Assembly (NCBI GenBank): GCA_945881905.1
Contig: CAMCVV010000019.1
Span: 1-41,407 of the forward strand
Source: Paenibacillus alvei
GTDB taxonomy: Bacteria > Bacillota > Bacilli > Paenibacillales > NBRC-103111
DNA: 41,407 bases
Reading direction: 5' to 3'
A program made the position numbers and the translations under genes. Shown here piece by piece: positions 1 to 9,937 of the stretch. The stretch's first letter is position 1. Every line of letters begins with the position of its first letter. The notes beneath the pieces are model-generated. The model saw only the letters and a list, made by a program, of their open reading frames with translations. It did not search any database and was not told the DNA's origin.

Positions 1-510
1 TGGTTCATCGAGAATAAGTATTTTAACTCGCTTAGATAAGGCTTTAGCAATTTCTACGAGTTGTTGCTTACCGACTCCCAAATGAGTAACTAGTGTATTT
101 GGAGATTCTGCAAGACCAACAATGTTTAATAACTCTTGCGTCTTGAGAATCGTTTCTGGCCAATTCATAATCCCATAACTTGCTCTTTCATATCCAAGAA
201 AAATATTCTCAGCAATCGATAAATATGGAATAAGTGCAAGCTCTTGATGAATAATTACAATACCTAGATCTTCACTTTGACGAATATCTTTGAAGGCAAC
301 AACTTTACCTTGAAGGAGAATATCTCCTTGATAAGCACCTTGCGCATAAACACCACTCAAAACTTTCATTAAAGTAGATTTACCTGCACCGTTTTCCCCA
401 ACTAAAGCATGAATTTCTCCTGGTTTTACTTGCAGATTCACATTATTCAGCGCCTTGACACCTGGAAATTCTTTCGTAATTCCTCTCATCTCTAAAATCC
501 ATTCAGACAC
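1..510 (-). CDS. Sugar ABC transporter ATP-binding protein (GguA/MmsA/XylG type), partial
   Basis: ATPase of a monosaccharide ABC importer, energising uptake at the inner face of the membrane. The gene starts with GTG at 510, ten bases after a GGAGG SD, and runs off the left edge. The visible 170 residues hold Walker A (GENGAGKST, about residue 40), a Q-loop region (VIIHQE), the linker GVGKQQL and Walker B (ILILDEP) right at the edge, so only the first nucleotide-binding domain is present. This family normally has two such domains in about 500 residues. The ChvE-like binding protein lies directly upstream on the same strand, which is the usual chvE-gguA arrangement. The exact sugar cannot be read from the sequence; the permease should lie beyond the left edge. 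Confidence 0.9.
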   Translation of the reverse strand, partial: MSEWILEMRGITKEFPGVKALNNVNLQVKPGEIHALVGENGAGKSTLMKVLSGVYAQGAYQGDILLQGKVVAFKDIRQSEDLGIVIIHQELALIPYLSIAENIFLGYERASYGIMNWPETILKTQELLNIVGLAESPNTLVTHLGVGKQQLVEIAKALSKRVKILILDEP

Positions 511-549
511 GATAACGAAGCCTCCATACTTTTGTCATTATTCTCATGT

Positions 550-581
550 GTGTAGTGATAGTCTGATGACTATCACTACAC
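550..581. other. Perfect 14-bp inverted repeat between sugar ABC genes
   Basis: GTGTAGTGATAGTC, a TGAT loop, then the exact reverse complement. It lies between the stop of the binding-protein gene (621) and the start of the ATPase gene (510). No T-run follows on the minus strand, so it is not a classic full terminator. It more likely protects the 3' end of the binding-protein mRNA or partly attenuates read-through. Confidence 0.7.
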
Positions 582-620
582 CTTTTACTCCAATTCAATC
601 ATCACTTTGTGCCAATCAAC

Positions 621-1709
621 TTATTTCAGTTCATCCATAGACCAGTAACCGCTGTCCACTAAAATTTCCTTATAATTTGAAATATCAACAGAGACGGGAA
701 TTAGTAGATATGAAGGTACGACTTTGACTCCGTTATCATACGTTGATGTGTCATTGACTTCGACTTCTGTACCTTTGTCAATACTTTCAACCATCGCAGC
801 AGTTTTCTTAGCTAATTCTCGTGTATCTTTAAAAATGGTTTGTGTCTGTTCATTAGCAATAATCGATTTCACGGATGCTAGTTCAGCATCTTGACCCGTA
901 GTGATTGGAAGTGGCTTAGATTCCTTGCCATAGCCAACACCTTTCAAAGAAGATAATACACCAATACTAATGCCATCATTCGGACACAACACTGCATCTA
1001 CACGTGAACTTGTGTAACTCTTGCTTAATAGATTGTCCATTCTAGATTGTGCAGCAGCCCCGTCCCAACGAAGTGTTGCTACTTGCTCGAATTTACTTTG
1101 GCCACTCTTGATCACTAATTTCCCACTATCGAGATAAGGTCTCAAGACAGATAATGCACCTTCAAAAAAGAACATTGCATTGTTATCGTCAGGAGATCCT
1201 GCAAATAACTCAATATTGAATGGGCCCTTGCCTTCTTTCAACTTTAGCTTATCTTCGATATAACTTCCTTGTAGCACACCTACTTTATAATTGTCGAACG
1301 TTGCATAATAGAGGACATTATCACTTTTCTTGATTAACCGATCATAAGAAATGACTGGAATATTTTTTGCTTTTGCTTTTGAAAGAACATCCGTTAATGA
1401 TTCCCCATCAATTGGAGCAATGACTAGAATAGAAGCTCCCTTGGTGATCATATTTTCAATTTGCGAGATCTGATTCTCAACTACATCTTCACCATATTGC
1501 AGATCAGTTTTGTAGCCTAATTTTTTAAGCTCAGAAACCATACTTGCACCGTCTTTAACCCAACGTTCGGATGACTTGGTCGGCATAGAAATCCCGATCA
1601 ATTTGGAATTTGATGCACCTTCACCCTTATTGCTGTCTGCAGTATTTTCACAAGCGGAAGCTCCCCATGCAATAATCAATATGAACACAATCCACACACA
1701 TTTTCTCAA
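621..1709 (-). CDS. ChvE-like multiple-sugar-binding lipoprotein
   Basis: Extracellular solute-binding protein of a monosaccharide ABC importer, in the periplasmic-binding-protein I fold of ChvE/XylF. The N-terminus is a short hydrophobic signal ending in a lipobox-like GASAC, followed by a linker and the PBP fold. The stretch [10 protein letters not shown] near the middle is typical of ChvE, and ITTGQDAE is the ligand-contact region seen in this family. I place the start at TTG 1709 because a GAGGG SD lies eight bases upstream; a GTG at 1724 overlaps that SD. The product is 362 residues, near ChvE size. It is the first gene of the operon with the ATPase. The 276 bases upstream are very AT-rich; I see no convincing full promoter, only a TATAAT-like box about 50 bases upstream. 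Confidence 0.88.
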   Translation of the reverse strand: MRKCVWIVFILIIAWGASACENTADSNKGEGASNSKLIGISMPTKSSERWVKDGASMVSELKKLGYKTDLQYGEDVVENQISQIENMITKGASILVIAPIDGESLTDVLSKAKAKNIPVISYDRLIKKSDNVLYYATFDNYKVGVLQGSYIEDKLKLKEGKGPFNIELFAGSPDDNNAMFFFEGALSVLRPYLDSGKLVIKSGQSKFEQVATLRWDGAAAQSRMDNLLSKSYTSSRVDAVLCPNDGISIGVLSSLKGVGYGKESKPLPITTGQDAELASVKSIIANEQTQTIFKDTRELAKKTAAMVESIDKGTEVEVNDTSTYDNGVKVVPSYLLIPVSVDISNYKEILVDSGYWSMDELK

Positions 1710-1985
1710 AGTATAATCCCTCACATTTCCAATTCAATTTATTTTTAAAAGCTTTATTATTATATAAGTAATATGCAAACATTTTCTTTACAATAAAGAA
1801 TTTTTTTTTATAAAATTAAGCGAAATCAATTTCTTATTATTTTCGAAAGAACAATTACAGTGTTTGATGAGTGTGAATATATTAAATAATTGATTTTTTG
1901 TAATAATATACCATTTATACGCTAAAAAAAATGCTCGTCTCTATGCTTATCGCAAGATTCTGAAGCAAATTTATTATTCGTTCAT

Positions 1986-2672
1986 TTAGTCGTTATAGCC
2001 GAATCTGCGGATAAGATCTGACAACTCAACACCAGAAAGTGTAGGCAATACAAGATCTACATGATCGAAATTCTGTTGTAATGTCACTTCATTCGGGATA
2101 ACCACACAATACATCCCTGCAGCTTTGGCTGCAAGCGAACCTACCCGTGAGTCTTCTATAGCAATCGCTTCATAGGGTTCTACACCGAGCTTTTGTAAAG
2201 CTGCTAGATATATATCTGGTGCTGGCTTGACATGTTTGACCCCATCACGCGTCTGGATATGATCAAAATGAGTAAATAGGTCATGTTGCTTAAGATGGGA
2301 CGTTACCCAATCATCCGTAGAACTTGAAGCGATGCCTAATTTGAGGTGCATGTGTATGCCTTGCGCAATCAACTCTCTAACTCCTGACATCACTTGTTGT
2401 TGCAAGGACAGACCATGATATATCGCCAAAAATACAGTATGCATATCTTCGAGTGAATACGATGGACCACCTTGTACATGACCCTCATCTAGTCGATGAA
2501 TGAGATACTCAAATGCACGATCACGACCACCAACGGTACCTACCCAAGTACTCCACACCTCCATCGGAAACTGCATGCCATATCCTGCAGCTAATTGCTG
2601 AAATGCTTGATGTTCAAGTGTTTCTGTGTCTACAATCGTACCATCAAAATCAAGGATTAACGCTTTAATCAT
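1986..2672 (-). CDS. HAD-superfamily phosphatase (beta-phosphoglucomutase-like)
   Basis: Cytosolic HAD subfamily IA hydrolase, probably acting on a small phosphorylated metabolite. The nucleophile motif LDFDGTIVDTE is at residues 8-18 (Asp8/Asp10 region), followed by a helical cap. Motif II (GIASSSTDDW) has the usual serine, motif III lysine lies in KHVKPAPDIY, and motif IV is AIEDSRVG. The length (228 residues) is normal. Start ATG 2672 follows AAGGAG. It sits 36 bases downstream of the CapA-like gene on the same strand and is probably co-transcribed. The substrate cannot be deduced; sugar phosphates are usual for this branch. Confidence 0.88.
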   Translation of the reverse strand: MIKALILDFDGTIVDTETLEHQAFQQLAAGYGMQFPMEVWSTWVGTVGGRDRAFEYLIHRLDEGHVQGGPSYSLEDMHTVFLAIYHGLSLQQQVMSGVRELIAQGIHMHLKLGIASSSTDDWVTSHLKQHDLFTHFDHIQTRDGVKHVKPAPDIYLAALQKLGVEPYEAIAIEDSRVGSLAAKAAGMYCVVIPNEVTLQQNFDHVDLVLPTLSGVELSDLIRRFGYND

Positions 2673-2708
2673 CGTGAATCAACTCCTTCACTCATACACA
2701 TGATCGGT

Positions 2709-3956
2709 TTACTTCAAAGGAACTCGCATATCGGCTATCTTACGAACATGTTGTTGAATCTCATCTCGATAGCGCTGAAGAAGCTCTACTTTCTGAGCAT
2801 TCATCGTTGCACCCGCATATCGTTGGATCGCATCGTCAAGGGGAAGTACCTGAAGTTGGGACTTGCCTTGTTTTACTTCGCGATGAACATACGTCGGAAC
2901 GACGTCGAAGGAATCGACTTGTGCGTTACCATCAGGAAATGACTTACTGACCCCAATGTGAACAATCATCCCGACATCTTTATAATCACGAACTTGACTA
3001 GAAATGAAGTTGCCCATCGAGTATACGATAAGTCCTCGCTTCGTACTTCCATCTTCTCGCTCATACTCTACCCATTGTATCGGTTGCACGACATGAGGGT
3101 GACTTCCTAGAATGATATCAGCTCCTGCTTGCACCAATGCAGTGGACAATGCGATCTGCTGTTCACTTGGCATTCGTTGATATTCATTACCAAAATGCAA
3201 AGAAACTGCAACCAAATCAGCACCTTGCTGACGCGTTTCTTTGATATCTGCTTTGATTTTCTCTTCATCAATGAGATTGACGAGATAGTCTTTGTTTTCG
3301 GGGATAGGGATCCCATTCGTTCCATATGTATACGATAAAAACCCCATCGCAATGTCTTGGTGACTGATGATTAATTTTGATTTAGCTTCTTCTGTAGAGC
3401 TAGCTGTACCGGTAAAAGCTAATGATTTTTCTCGCAAGTGCTTGATGGTGCGCAGAACACCGGCTTCACGTCGGTCCAACGAATGATTATTTGCTGTAGT
3501 GACGATTTGGAAACCTGCATAGGTTAAAGCATCGGCAAGTTCAGTCGGTGAGTTAAACATCGGATAACCGCTATATCCATTTGAATCAGCACCTGCGAGA
3601 GTCGTTTCCAAGTTCGCGACAACCCAGTCACCTTTCATGAGAATCTCTCTCACTTCCGTGAAATAATTGTTCATGTCATATGTTTTCGTGCTTGCGTCAT
3701 ATGCATTCAGGATTTGCGGCTCATGCATCATGATATCTCCAACAGCAATCAGTTGTGCTGTCTGCGTGTATGGTTCGGGTGCAACTATCTTCGGTTCAGG
3801 TGTGCTTGTCGTATCTGAAGCAATCGTTGATGTCGAACTGGCATCAAGATTGGTAAGTGAGTCCGCTTCATCGGTTGTTTTTCCTGATGCCAGATGGCAA
3901 CCCACCCCGATGAATAAACAGATGAATAACGTGAACAAGGTTATCGATCTGGACAT
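2709..3956 (-). CDS. CapA-family (PGA capsule type) lipoprotein
   Basis: Surface-anchored member of the CapA metallophosphatase-like family (poly-gamma-glutamate capsule synthesis type). It has a signal peptide ending in GVGC with Cys20 as the lipidation site, a Ser/Thr-rich linker, then the CapA core: LIAVGDIMMHEP, the WVVANLE motif, TANNHSLDR, LHFGNEY and GSHPHVVQP, all with the expected metal-ligand-like His/Asn/Asp residues. No capB or capC is nearby, so capsule synthesis is not implied; solitary CapA-like proteins are common and mostly uncharacterised. The ATG at 3956 has no good SD; the nearest purine-rich box lies about 40 bases upstream inside a terminator-like hairpin, so the start is the least certain part. 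Confidence 0.85.
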   Translation of the reverse strand: MSRSITLFTLFICLFIGVGCHLASGKTTDEADSLTNLDASSTSTIASDTTSTPEPKIVAPEPYTQTAQLIAVGDIMMHEPQILNAYDASTKTYDMNNYFTEVREILMKGDWVVANLETTLAGADSNGYSGYPMFNSPTELADALTYAGFQIVTTANNHSLDRREAGVLRTIKHLREKSLAFTGTASSTEEAKSKLIISHQDIAMGFLSYTYGTNGIPIPENKDYLVNLIDEEKIKADIKETRQQGADLVAVSLHFGNEYQRMPSEQQIALSTALVQAGADIILGSHPHVVQPIQWVEYEREDGSTKRGLIVYSMGNFISSQVRDYKDVGMIVHIGVSKSFPDGNAQVDSFDVVPTYVHREVKQGKSQLQVLPLDDAIQRYAGATMNAQKVELLQRYRDEIQQHVRKIADMRVPLK

Positions 3957-3975
3957 GATTCGATGTGTTTGCGAA

Positions 3976-4020
3976 TAAAAAATAGGAACACAGCCTCCTT
4001 CTACGAATGGTGAGGTTCCT
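3976..4020 (-). terminator. Probable terminator of the glg operon
   Basis: On the minus strand AGGAAC pairs with GTTCCT, with an inner CCTC/GAGG pairing possible, and is followed by ATTTTTTATT. It lies about 60-100 bases after the glgA stop and just before the CapA-like gene. The loop is large and the stem interrupted, so it may be weak and let some transcription through. Confidence 0.4.
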
Positions 4021-4079
4021 AATTCGACAGAAGTGCAGAAATTCCCTTTTAATTTACAAAAATTTTAGCGGATCATGAT

Positions 4080-5525
4080 CTATTCGTAATCGTAACTCGA
4101 TAGGCTAAGATATAATTCGACGTATTGCTGAGCAGACTTCTTCCAACTGAAGTCGCATTTCTTCATGTTATTTTGGATGTGATGCCATGAAGTGGGATCA
4201 TGTTGATACGTGTGGACAGCTCGCTGAACAGCATCGAACATGTCATGCGCATTGTAATGACTGAACGTGAAGCCTGTACCTTCGCCTGTAAACTGATTAT
4301 AGGGCTGTACGGTATCTCGAAGACCGCCGGTTTCTCGTACAATCGGAATTGAGCGGTAACGCATAGCGATCAACTGACCAATACCGCATGGTTCGAACTG
4401 TGACGGCATCAAAAACAGATCAGATGCTGCATAGATTTGATGTGCGAGTGCATCATCAAATGAAATCATAGCTGCAATTTTGTGTGGTTGCATCCAAGCC
4501 GCATGACTAAACATATACTCATAGCGAGGTTCACCTGTACCCAAAATGATCCATTGCACATCTTGCATTGCAAGTAGATCAGCAAGCACATGTTGTATCA
4601 AGTCTAGCCCTTTTTGTTGAACCAAGCGCCCGACAAAAGCAATCATCGGCTTATCTTCTCCGATCGGAAGCCCGAATCTTTCTTGCATATCAAGTTTATT
4701 TTTGGCTTTCTTCGAAAGTGAGTCGCGATAAGGACTGACCACATAAGGATCATTCATCGGATTATAGAGGTCATAATCGATTCCATTGACGATCCCGCTC
4801 AACTCTCTACTGCGATATCTGAGTAAACTATCCATGTGTTCACCATAGTAAGCGGTCTTGATCTCTTCTGCATACGAAGGACTTACTGTTGTAATGCGAT
4901 CAGCAAAGTGTAGTCCCCCTTTGAGAAAACTAGCCCCACCATGAATTTCTAACACTTGACCTGTGAAATAATGATGGCTGAGTCCTAATAATTCTTGAAT
5001 CCATGCCGAAGGGAATATGCCTTGGTATTTCAAATTATGTATCGTCATCACCGTCTGGATCGATTGAAAAAAATCAAGTTGCGCATAGTGAGCTTTCAAC
5101 AATAGAGGAATCATGGCACTTTGCCAATCATGGCAATGAATCACATCAGGTCTGAAATCCAACAAAGGCAGTGACTCTAGAACCCCGCGGCAGAAGAAAG
5201 CGAATCGTTCCGCATCTTGATCATGCCCGTATAGTCCATTTCGCTTGAAATAAAATTCATTATCTACGAAATAATACGTTACGCCGAGATGATCAAGTTG
5301 CTGAATACCACAGAATTGCTTTCTCCATCCTAGCTGAACCTCACATGTGGCTACAGTCTTCATGGCATCTCGATACACTTTGGGTATTTCTCCATATTTG
5401 GGAATGATCACGCGAATATCCATGCCCAGCTCTTTCAATGCTTTCGGTAGAGAGCCGATAACATCAGCAAGTCCACCTGTTTTGGCAAAGGGAACCGCTT
5501 CCGAAGCAACAAATAAAATATTCAT
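4080..5525 (-). CDS. glgA: Glycogen synthase GlgA (ADP-glucose, GT5)
   Basis: Transfers glucose from ADP-glucose to the growing alpha-1,4-glucan in the cytosol. The N-terminal GT5 domain carries the ADP-glucose-binding KTGGLADV at residues 16-23, and the C-terminal GT1-like domain has IAFVGRLVQQKGLDL and the FEPCGIGQL region with the conserved Glu. The product of 481 residues is normal for the family. ATG 5525 is preferred over a TTG one codon upstream because the protein then begins MNILFVASE as in homologues, with GGGAG upstream. It is the last gene of glgB-glgC-glgD-glgA, 21 bases after glgD, and a terminator-like hairpin follows. No glycogen phosphorylase or debranching enzyme lies in the window. 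Confidence 0.96.
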   Translation of the reverse strand: MNILFVASEAVPFAKTGGLADVIGSLPKALKELGMDIRVIIPKYGEIPKVYRDAMKTVATCEVQLGWRKQFCGIQQLDHLGVTYYFVDNEFYFKRNGLYGHDQDAERFAFFCRGVLESLPLLDFRPDVIHCHDWQSAMIPLLLKAHYAQLDFFQSIQTVMTIHNLKYQGIFPSAWIQELLGLSHHYFTGQVLEIHGGASFLKGGLHFADRITTVSPSYAEEIKTAYYGEHMDSLLRYRSRELSGIVNGIDYDLYNPMNDPYVVSPYRDSLSKKAKNKLDMQERFGLPIGEDKPMIAFVGRLVQQKGLDLIQHVLADLLAMQDVQWIILGTGEPRYEYMFSHAAWMQPHKIAAMISFDDALAHQIYAASDLFLMPSQFEPCGIGQLIAMRYRSIPIVRETGGLRDTVQPYNQFTGEGTGFTFSHYNAHDMFDAVQRAVHTYQHDPTSWHHIQNNMKKCDFSWKKSAQQYVELYLSLSSYDYE

Positions 5526-5546
5526 CAATCATCTTCTCCCTCTGCA

Positions 5547-6656
5547 CTAGATTACTCTTGTCTTCGCTGCGATGAATGGTGCTTTGTGATCGCCGGTCAA
5601 CACTCTACCGCGACTAATAAATACATCTTTGTCCAATATTGAATTTTCGATAATTACATTTTCTTCAATTTCACAATTTTGTAGGATAATACTATTCTTC
5701 ACGTAAGCTCCTTTGTGAATATGCACGCCGCGGAACAATATACTATTCTCAACTCTTCCTTCAATTTTACACCCATTCGCAATTAAGGTGTTTTTCACAG
5801 AAGCATCAGCGAAATAATGTGAAGGCGGTTCATCTTTGACTTTCGTATAAATGAGATTTTTTTGAAAAAAGAGTTCGCGCCAAATCCGCGGGTTCAACAA
5901 CTGCATACTTTGTGCATAGTAGCTCTGAATCGAATTCACAATACTCACGTGCCCGTCATATTTATATCCGTACACAGACAGTTTATCGATATTTTTCATA
6001 ATACCGTCTCTGACTAAATTGTCAAAGCCTTGTGCTAAACAAGATTCGATCATATCGAGGAGCAAAGACTTGCTGATGATATACATTTCCATCGATATAT
6101 GATCCGTTCGTAACCTTCCTGTGTGGTCTTCGATTACTGTGACACGACCATCATCTTTGACAGCTAGTCTGCGGAATCGCGCAGGAATATCGGTGCGCGT
6201 ATCTTTATAAATCACTGTAATGTCTGCTTGCTTTTCTTCATGGTAACGAACTGCATCTTGATATTGGATATTGCATACAATATGACTTCGGGAAATAATC
6301 ACAAGTTCTTCTTTTCCACGATAGAAATAATCCCGATGGCTATAGAATTGATACAAATCCCCACGTGACATGCCAGTTGATTGTTCGTACACAGCAGGCA
6401 AGAGAAACAACCCTCCCCGTTTACGATCTAGATCCCATTCTTTCCCCGAACCGAGATGATCCATTAACGAACGGTATTTATCTTGGGTAAATACAGCTAC
6501 ATTATCGATCCCTGAATTGACCATATTCGATAACGTGAAATCAATCAATCGATAACGTCCACCAAACGGCACAGAAGCCAAACAGCGATGATACGTTAAC
6601 TCTTCAAGATCGTCGGGTTCATTCACTAAATTAATCACACCCATGACATGTTTCAA
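5547..6656 (-). CDS. glgD: GlgD, regulatory paralogue of ADP-glucose pyrophosphorylase
   Basis: Partner subunit of GlgC in Bacillales. It has the nucleotidyltransferase fold and a C-terminal left-handed beta-helix, but the N-terminal catalytic glycine-rich loop (GGxGxRL) of GlgC is replaced by INLVNEPDDLEEL, as is known for GlgD. The following SVPFGGRYRLIDF matches the family. I choose TTG 6656: GGAAAGGGTG lies about eight bases upstream, translation begins LKHVMGVINL like known GlgD proteins, and the gene then follows the glgC stop after seven bases. The longer frame to 6710 would overlap glgC by 47 bases. The product is 369 residues. By established knowledge it raises GlgC activity in Bacillus/Geobacillus. 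Confidence 0.93.
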   Translation of the reverse strand: MKHVMGVINLVNEPDDLEELTYHRCLASVPFGGRYRLIDFTLSNMVNSGIDNVAVFTQDKYRSLMDHLGSGKEWDLDRKRGGLFLLPAVYEQSTGMSRGDLYQFYSHRDYFYRGKEELVIISRSHIVCNIQYQDAVRYHEEKQADITVIYKDTRTDIPARFRRLAVKDDGRVTVIEDHTGRLRTDHISMEMYIISKSLLLDMIESCLAQGFDNLVRDGIMKNIDKLSVYGYKYDGHVSIVNSIQSYYAQSMQLLNPRIWRELFFQKNLIYTKVKDEPPSHYFADASVKNTLIANGCKIEGRVENSILFRGVHIHKGAYVKNSIILQNCEIEENVIIENSILDKDVFISRGRVLTGDHKAPFIAAKTRVI

Positions 6657-6663
6657 TTGAATT

Positions 6664-7815
6664 TCACCCTTTCCATCTCGTATTTGCTTCGATATGAATA
6701 TGATTGCCAATTAGTACGATTTCACCATCACCATCCACTACTACACCGTCTTCAATGATACAATTTTCACCAATAATTGCTTTATGAATCTTGACGTTTT
6801 TACCGATACGTACATTCGGCATAATCACTGAATCTTGAATCAGCGAACCTTCTGCGACTTGAACACCATAGAAAAGCACAGAATGTTGAATTTCTCCAAA
6901 CACTTCACAGCCTTCGTTAATAAATGAATTTTGCACAATTGCAGATGATGATATATATTGCGCCGGTTGATACGGATTCACCGAGTATACGCGCCAATTT
7001 TTATCATATAGATCAAGCTCATTATCGCTATTCAACAAATCCATGTTCGCTTCCCATAAGCTTTCGATCGTTCCGACGTCTTTCCAATATCCTTGAAAAG
7101 GGTACGCGAACAACTTAGCGCGGTCACGAAGCATCATCGGTATGATGTCTTTGCCAAAGTCTTTAGTCGATTCCGGGTTTTCTTCATCCAAAATCAAATA
7201 GTTCTTTAACGCTTTCCATGAAAACATATATACACCCATCGACGCTAGATTACTTTTGGGTTGTTTAGGCTTCTCATTGAATTCAGTAATTTCATAATTC
7301 TCATCTACACTTAATATCCCAAAACGATTGGCTTCTTCCCATTTCACTTCGATTACAGCAATCGAGGCATCGGCTTGAGAATTTTTGTGAAAATGCAAGA
7401 GCTGATCATAATCCATCTTATAGATATGATCGCCAGAAATAATCAATACGTATTCAGGATCATATTGTTCAATGAAACCGATATTTTGATAGATCGCATT
7501 GGCTGTTCCTCTATACCAATCTCCTCCCTTTTGCTCCATGAAAGGTTGTAACACTGTGACACCTCCATACTTACGGTCGAGGTCCCATGGTGTACCGATG
7601 CCAATGTATGTGTTGAGAACCAATGGCTGATATTGGGTCAACACACCGACTGTGTCGATTCCCGAATTCGTGCAATTGCTTAATGTGAAATCAATAATTC
7701 GGTATTTCCCACCGAAATGAACTGCTGGCTTAGCGAGCTTATTGGTCAATACGCCGAGTCGTTTCCCTTCTCCTCCGGCTAAGAGCATGGCCACACATTC
7801 TTTACTTTGCATCAT
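6664..7815 (-). CDS. glgC: Glucose-1-phosphate adenylyltransferase GlgC
   Basis: Makes ADP-glucose from ATP and glucose-1-phosphate, the committed step of glycogen synthesis. The catalytic loop [13 protein letters not shown] is at residues 9-21, followed by [15 protein letters not shown] and the [11 protein letters not shown] motif with the conserved Asp. Hexapeptide-type beta-helix repeats fill the C-terminal third ([14 protein letters not shown] onward). It is 383 residues long, normal for a Gram-positive enzyme. The start ATG 7815 follows AAGGAGGG and lies inside the end of glgB (14-base overlap), so translation is probably coupled. Confidence 0.96.
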   Translation of the reverse strand: MMQSKECVAMLLAGGEGKRLGVLTNKLAKPAVHFGGKYRIIDFTLSNCTNSGIDTVGVLTQYQPLVLNTYIGIGTPWDLDRKYGGVTVLQPFMEQKGGDWYRGTANAIYQNIGFIEQYDPEYVLIISGDHIYKMDYDQLLHFHKNSQADASIAVIEVKWEEANRFGILSVDENYEITEFNEKPKQPKSNLASMGVYMFSWKALKNYLILDEENPESTKDFGKDIIPMMLRDRAKLFAYPFQGYWKDVGTIESLWEANMDLLNSDNELDLYDKNWRVYSVNPYQPAQYISSSAIVQNSFINEGCEVFGEIQHSVLFYGVQVAEGSLIQDSVIMPNVRIGKNVKIHKAIIGENCIIEDGVVVDGDGEIVLIGNHIHIEANTRWKG

Positions 7816-9748
7816 CGGTCCCTCCTTCTTGAATCTCCATAGACTTCGTTTCGCGATGTTTCAAATACAGAACAGCTAGAGGTGGTACTACAATCGAAAT
7901 GCTATTGGGAAGTTGATTATATGCAATAGCTTCACTATGGATATTGTCTAGATTACATTGACCCGATCCCCCATAGGCAAGTTCATCACTATTCAATACT
8001 TCATAATAAGTACCTTCTCTTGGAATTCCGATCCGATAATCCCTATGCACAACAGGTGTGAAATTACATATGAAAATCAAATCGTCTTGGGGGTCACGAC
8101 CTTTTCGGATGAAAACAACAATACTTTGCATCTCGTCATGAGGGTTAATCCATTGAAATCCGTCTGGATGGTGGTCTAGTTCCCATAGAGCAGGTTCCTG
8201 TAAATAAAAATGGTTCAAGGCACGAACATAGTGCAGCATCATCCGATGTAATTCAAATTGGTCTGCGAGAAACCAATCTAGATGTTCTAGGTCTTTCCAC
8301 TCATCGAATTGTCCAAACTCTCCACCCATAAAAAGCAACTTCTTCCCTGGGTGTGCTGACATATATCCATAGAACGCTCTCAAGTTAGCGAATTTCTGCC
8401 ATTCATCTCCCGGCATCTTATGTAACAAAGAACGTTTGCCATGAACGACTTCATCATGAGATAACGGCAAAATATAATTTTCGGAAAATGTATACATAAA
8501 GGAGAACGTAATCAAGTGATGATGCCATCGTCGATCGATCGGATCGAGTTGCATATAAGATAGCATATCATTCATCCATCCCATATTCCATTTATAGTTA
8601 AATCCAAGTCCGCCATCATGGATCGGAGCTGTCACCAAAGGCCAATCTGTAGAATCTTCAGCAATCATCAATGCATCTGGGTAGTAGTGGAACACGGCTT
8701 GATTGAGTCGTCGCAGGAATGACACTGCTTCTGGATTATCTTCCCCACCGAATTGATTTACCAATTTATTTCCCTGCGAAACACCAAAATTGAGATGCAA
8801 TATACTTGCGACAGCATCGACTCGAATGCCGTCAATGTGAAACACATCCATCCAAAATATCGCATTGGATATGAGAAAGCTGATCACTTCAGGTCGACCA
8901 AAATCAAAAGTTAATGTGCCCCAGTCTCGTTTTTCTGCTTTGCGCTCATCGGCATATTCATACAACGGCATCCCATCGAATTGTCTAAGTCCATGGTCAT
9001 CTTTGCAAAAGTGCCCAGGTACCCAGTCCATAATTACGCCGAGTCCGCATTGATGGCACCGATCGACAAACCGCATGAAATCATGTGGTGTCCCATGACG
9101 ACTTGTTACAGCATAATACCCTGTAGCTTGATATCCCCATGATCGATCATACGGATGTTCTGCAAGTGGCATGACTTCAATATGTGTATATCCCATCGAA
9201 ACCGCATAATCGATGAGTTCGTCATGCAATTGATCATACGAATACAACTCTTCGCTATAGCGGTCGTGTTTCTTCCAAGTGCCGAGATGAACTTCATAGA
9301 TCGATAATGGACGATGATAGATCGAGGAAGATTTCTGTCTAGCTTGCCATGCATGATCCTGCCAAGTGTATCCCAACATATCGTATACGCGCGAAGCAGT
9401 TTTCGGACGAACCTCGGCAAAGAAAGCATAGGGATCTGCTTTATATAGGATACGTCCATCTGCTGTGTGAATTTCATATTTATAATGATCACCTGATCGA
9501 GCTCCAGGAACAAATAAGAGCCACAATCCTAATGTGCTGAAGCGTTCCATCTTCGCTTCATGATTCGACCATTGATTGAAATCGCCGACTACTCTGACTT
9601 CTTTAGCTTGTGGAGCCCACACAATAAAGCGAACGCCATCTACCTCTTGTTGACGGCATACATGGGCACCTAACCAACGATAACTATGAAACAGCGAACC
9701 CTCATGAAATAAATACACATCTTCTGCACTTGGCAATGAATCGATCAT
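7802..9748 (-). CDS. glgB: 1,4-alpha-glucan branching enzyme GlgB
   Basis: Introduces alpha-1,6 branches into glycogen. An N-terminal CBM48/early-set domain ([20 protein letters not shown], residues 38-57) precedes a GH13 barrel with DWVPGHF, the nucleophile in GIRVDAV, the acid/base Glu in IAEDSTDWP, and the third carboxylate in LSHDEVVH, then a C-terminal beta domain. The length of 648 residues is normal. Start ATG 9748 follows AAAAGGGG. It opens the operon; upstream lies a 190-base divergent region with an imperfect 8-bp inverted repeat at 9811-9832. The C-terminal tail ([12 protein letters not shown]) is encoded over the glgC SD. Confidence 0.96.
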   Translation of the reverse strand: MIDSLPSAEDVYLFHEGSLFHSYRWLGAHVCRQQEVDGVRFIVWAPQAKEVRVVGDFNQWSNHEAKMERFSTLGLWLLFVPGARSGDHYKYEIHTADGRILYKADPYAFFAEVRPKTASRVYDMLGYTWQDHAWQARQKSSSIYHRPLSIYEVHLGTWKKHDRYSEELYSYDQLHDELIDYAVSMGYTHIEVMPLAEHPYDRSWGYQATGYYAVTSRHGTPHDFMRFVDRCHQCGLGVIMDWVPGHFCKDDHGLRQFDGMPLYEYADERKAEKRDWGTLTFDFGRPEVISFLISNAIFWMDVFHIDGIRVDAVASILHLNFGVSQGNKLVNQFGGEDNPEAVSFLRRLNQAVFHYYPDALMIAEDSTDWPLVTAPIHDGGLGFNYKWNMGWMNDMLSYMQLDPIDRRWHHHLITFSFMYTFSENYILPLSHDEVVHGKRSLLHKMPGDEWQKFANLRAFYGYMSAHPGKKLLFMGGEFGQFDEWKDLEHLDWFLADQFELHRMMLHYVRALNHFYLQEPALWELDHHPDGFQWINPHDEMQSIVVFIRKGRDPQDDLIFICNFTPVVHRDYRIGIPREGTYYEVLNSDELAYGGSGQCNLDNIHSEAIAYNQLPNSISIVVPPLAVLYLKHRETKSMEIQEGGTDDAK

Positions 9749-9870
9749 ACCTACTAACCCCTTTTCAGAATTTCAGGAGAACTCTATATATGAATACTGC
9801 AGAAGTGTGATGAATTCCTTTTGGGAATTTCAGTCATTTGCTTGAATCCACCAATCATCTATAATTCAAC

Positions 9871-9900
9871 TTGGAAGAAAATCGAAAAATAAGGTAAAAT
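9871..9900 (+). promoter_or_regulatory. Candidate sigma-A promoter of the methyltransferase gene
   Basis: TTGGAA, an 18-base spacer, then TAAAAT. It ends 38 bases before the GTG start at 9938. Confidence 0.5.
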
Positions 9901-9937
9901 AAGAAACTAGATGTCATAACGCAAAGGATGATTACGT

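Noticed and set aside
1815-1828. CcpA cre-like sequence upstream of the sugar importer
   Set aside because: AA, CG and CA positions fit but the leading TG is missing; in such AT-rich DNA this is too weak to call.
4028-4050. Similar 23-base stretch on both sides of the glg operon (4028-4050 and 9800-9822)
   Set aside because: They share CAGAAGTG and a TTCC-TTTT end, but only about 15 of 23 positions agree without gaps; could be chance.
6656-6710. Longer N-terminus for GlgD
   Set aside because: Would overlap glgC by 47 bases, has no SD, and adds residues absent in GlgD proteins; TTG 6656 fits better.
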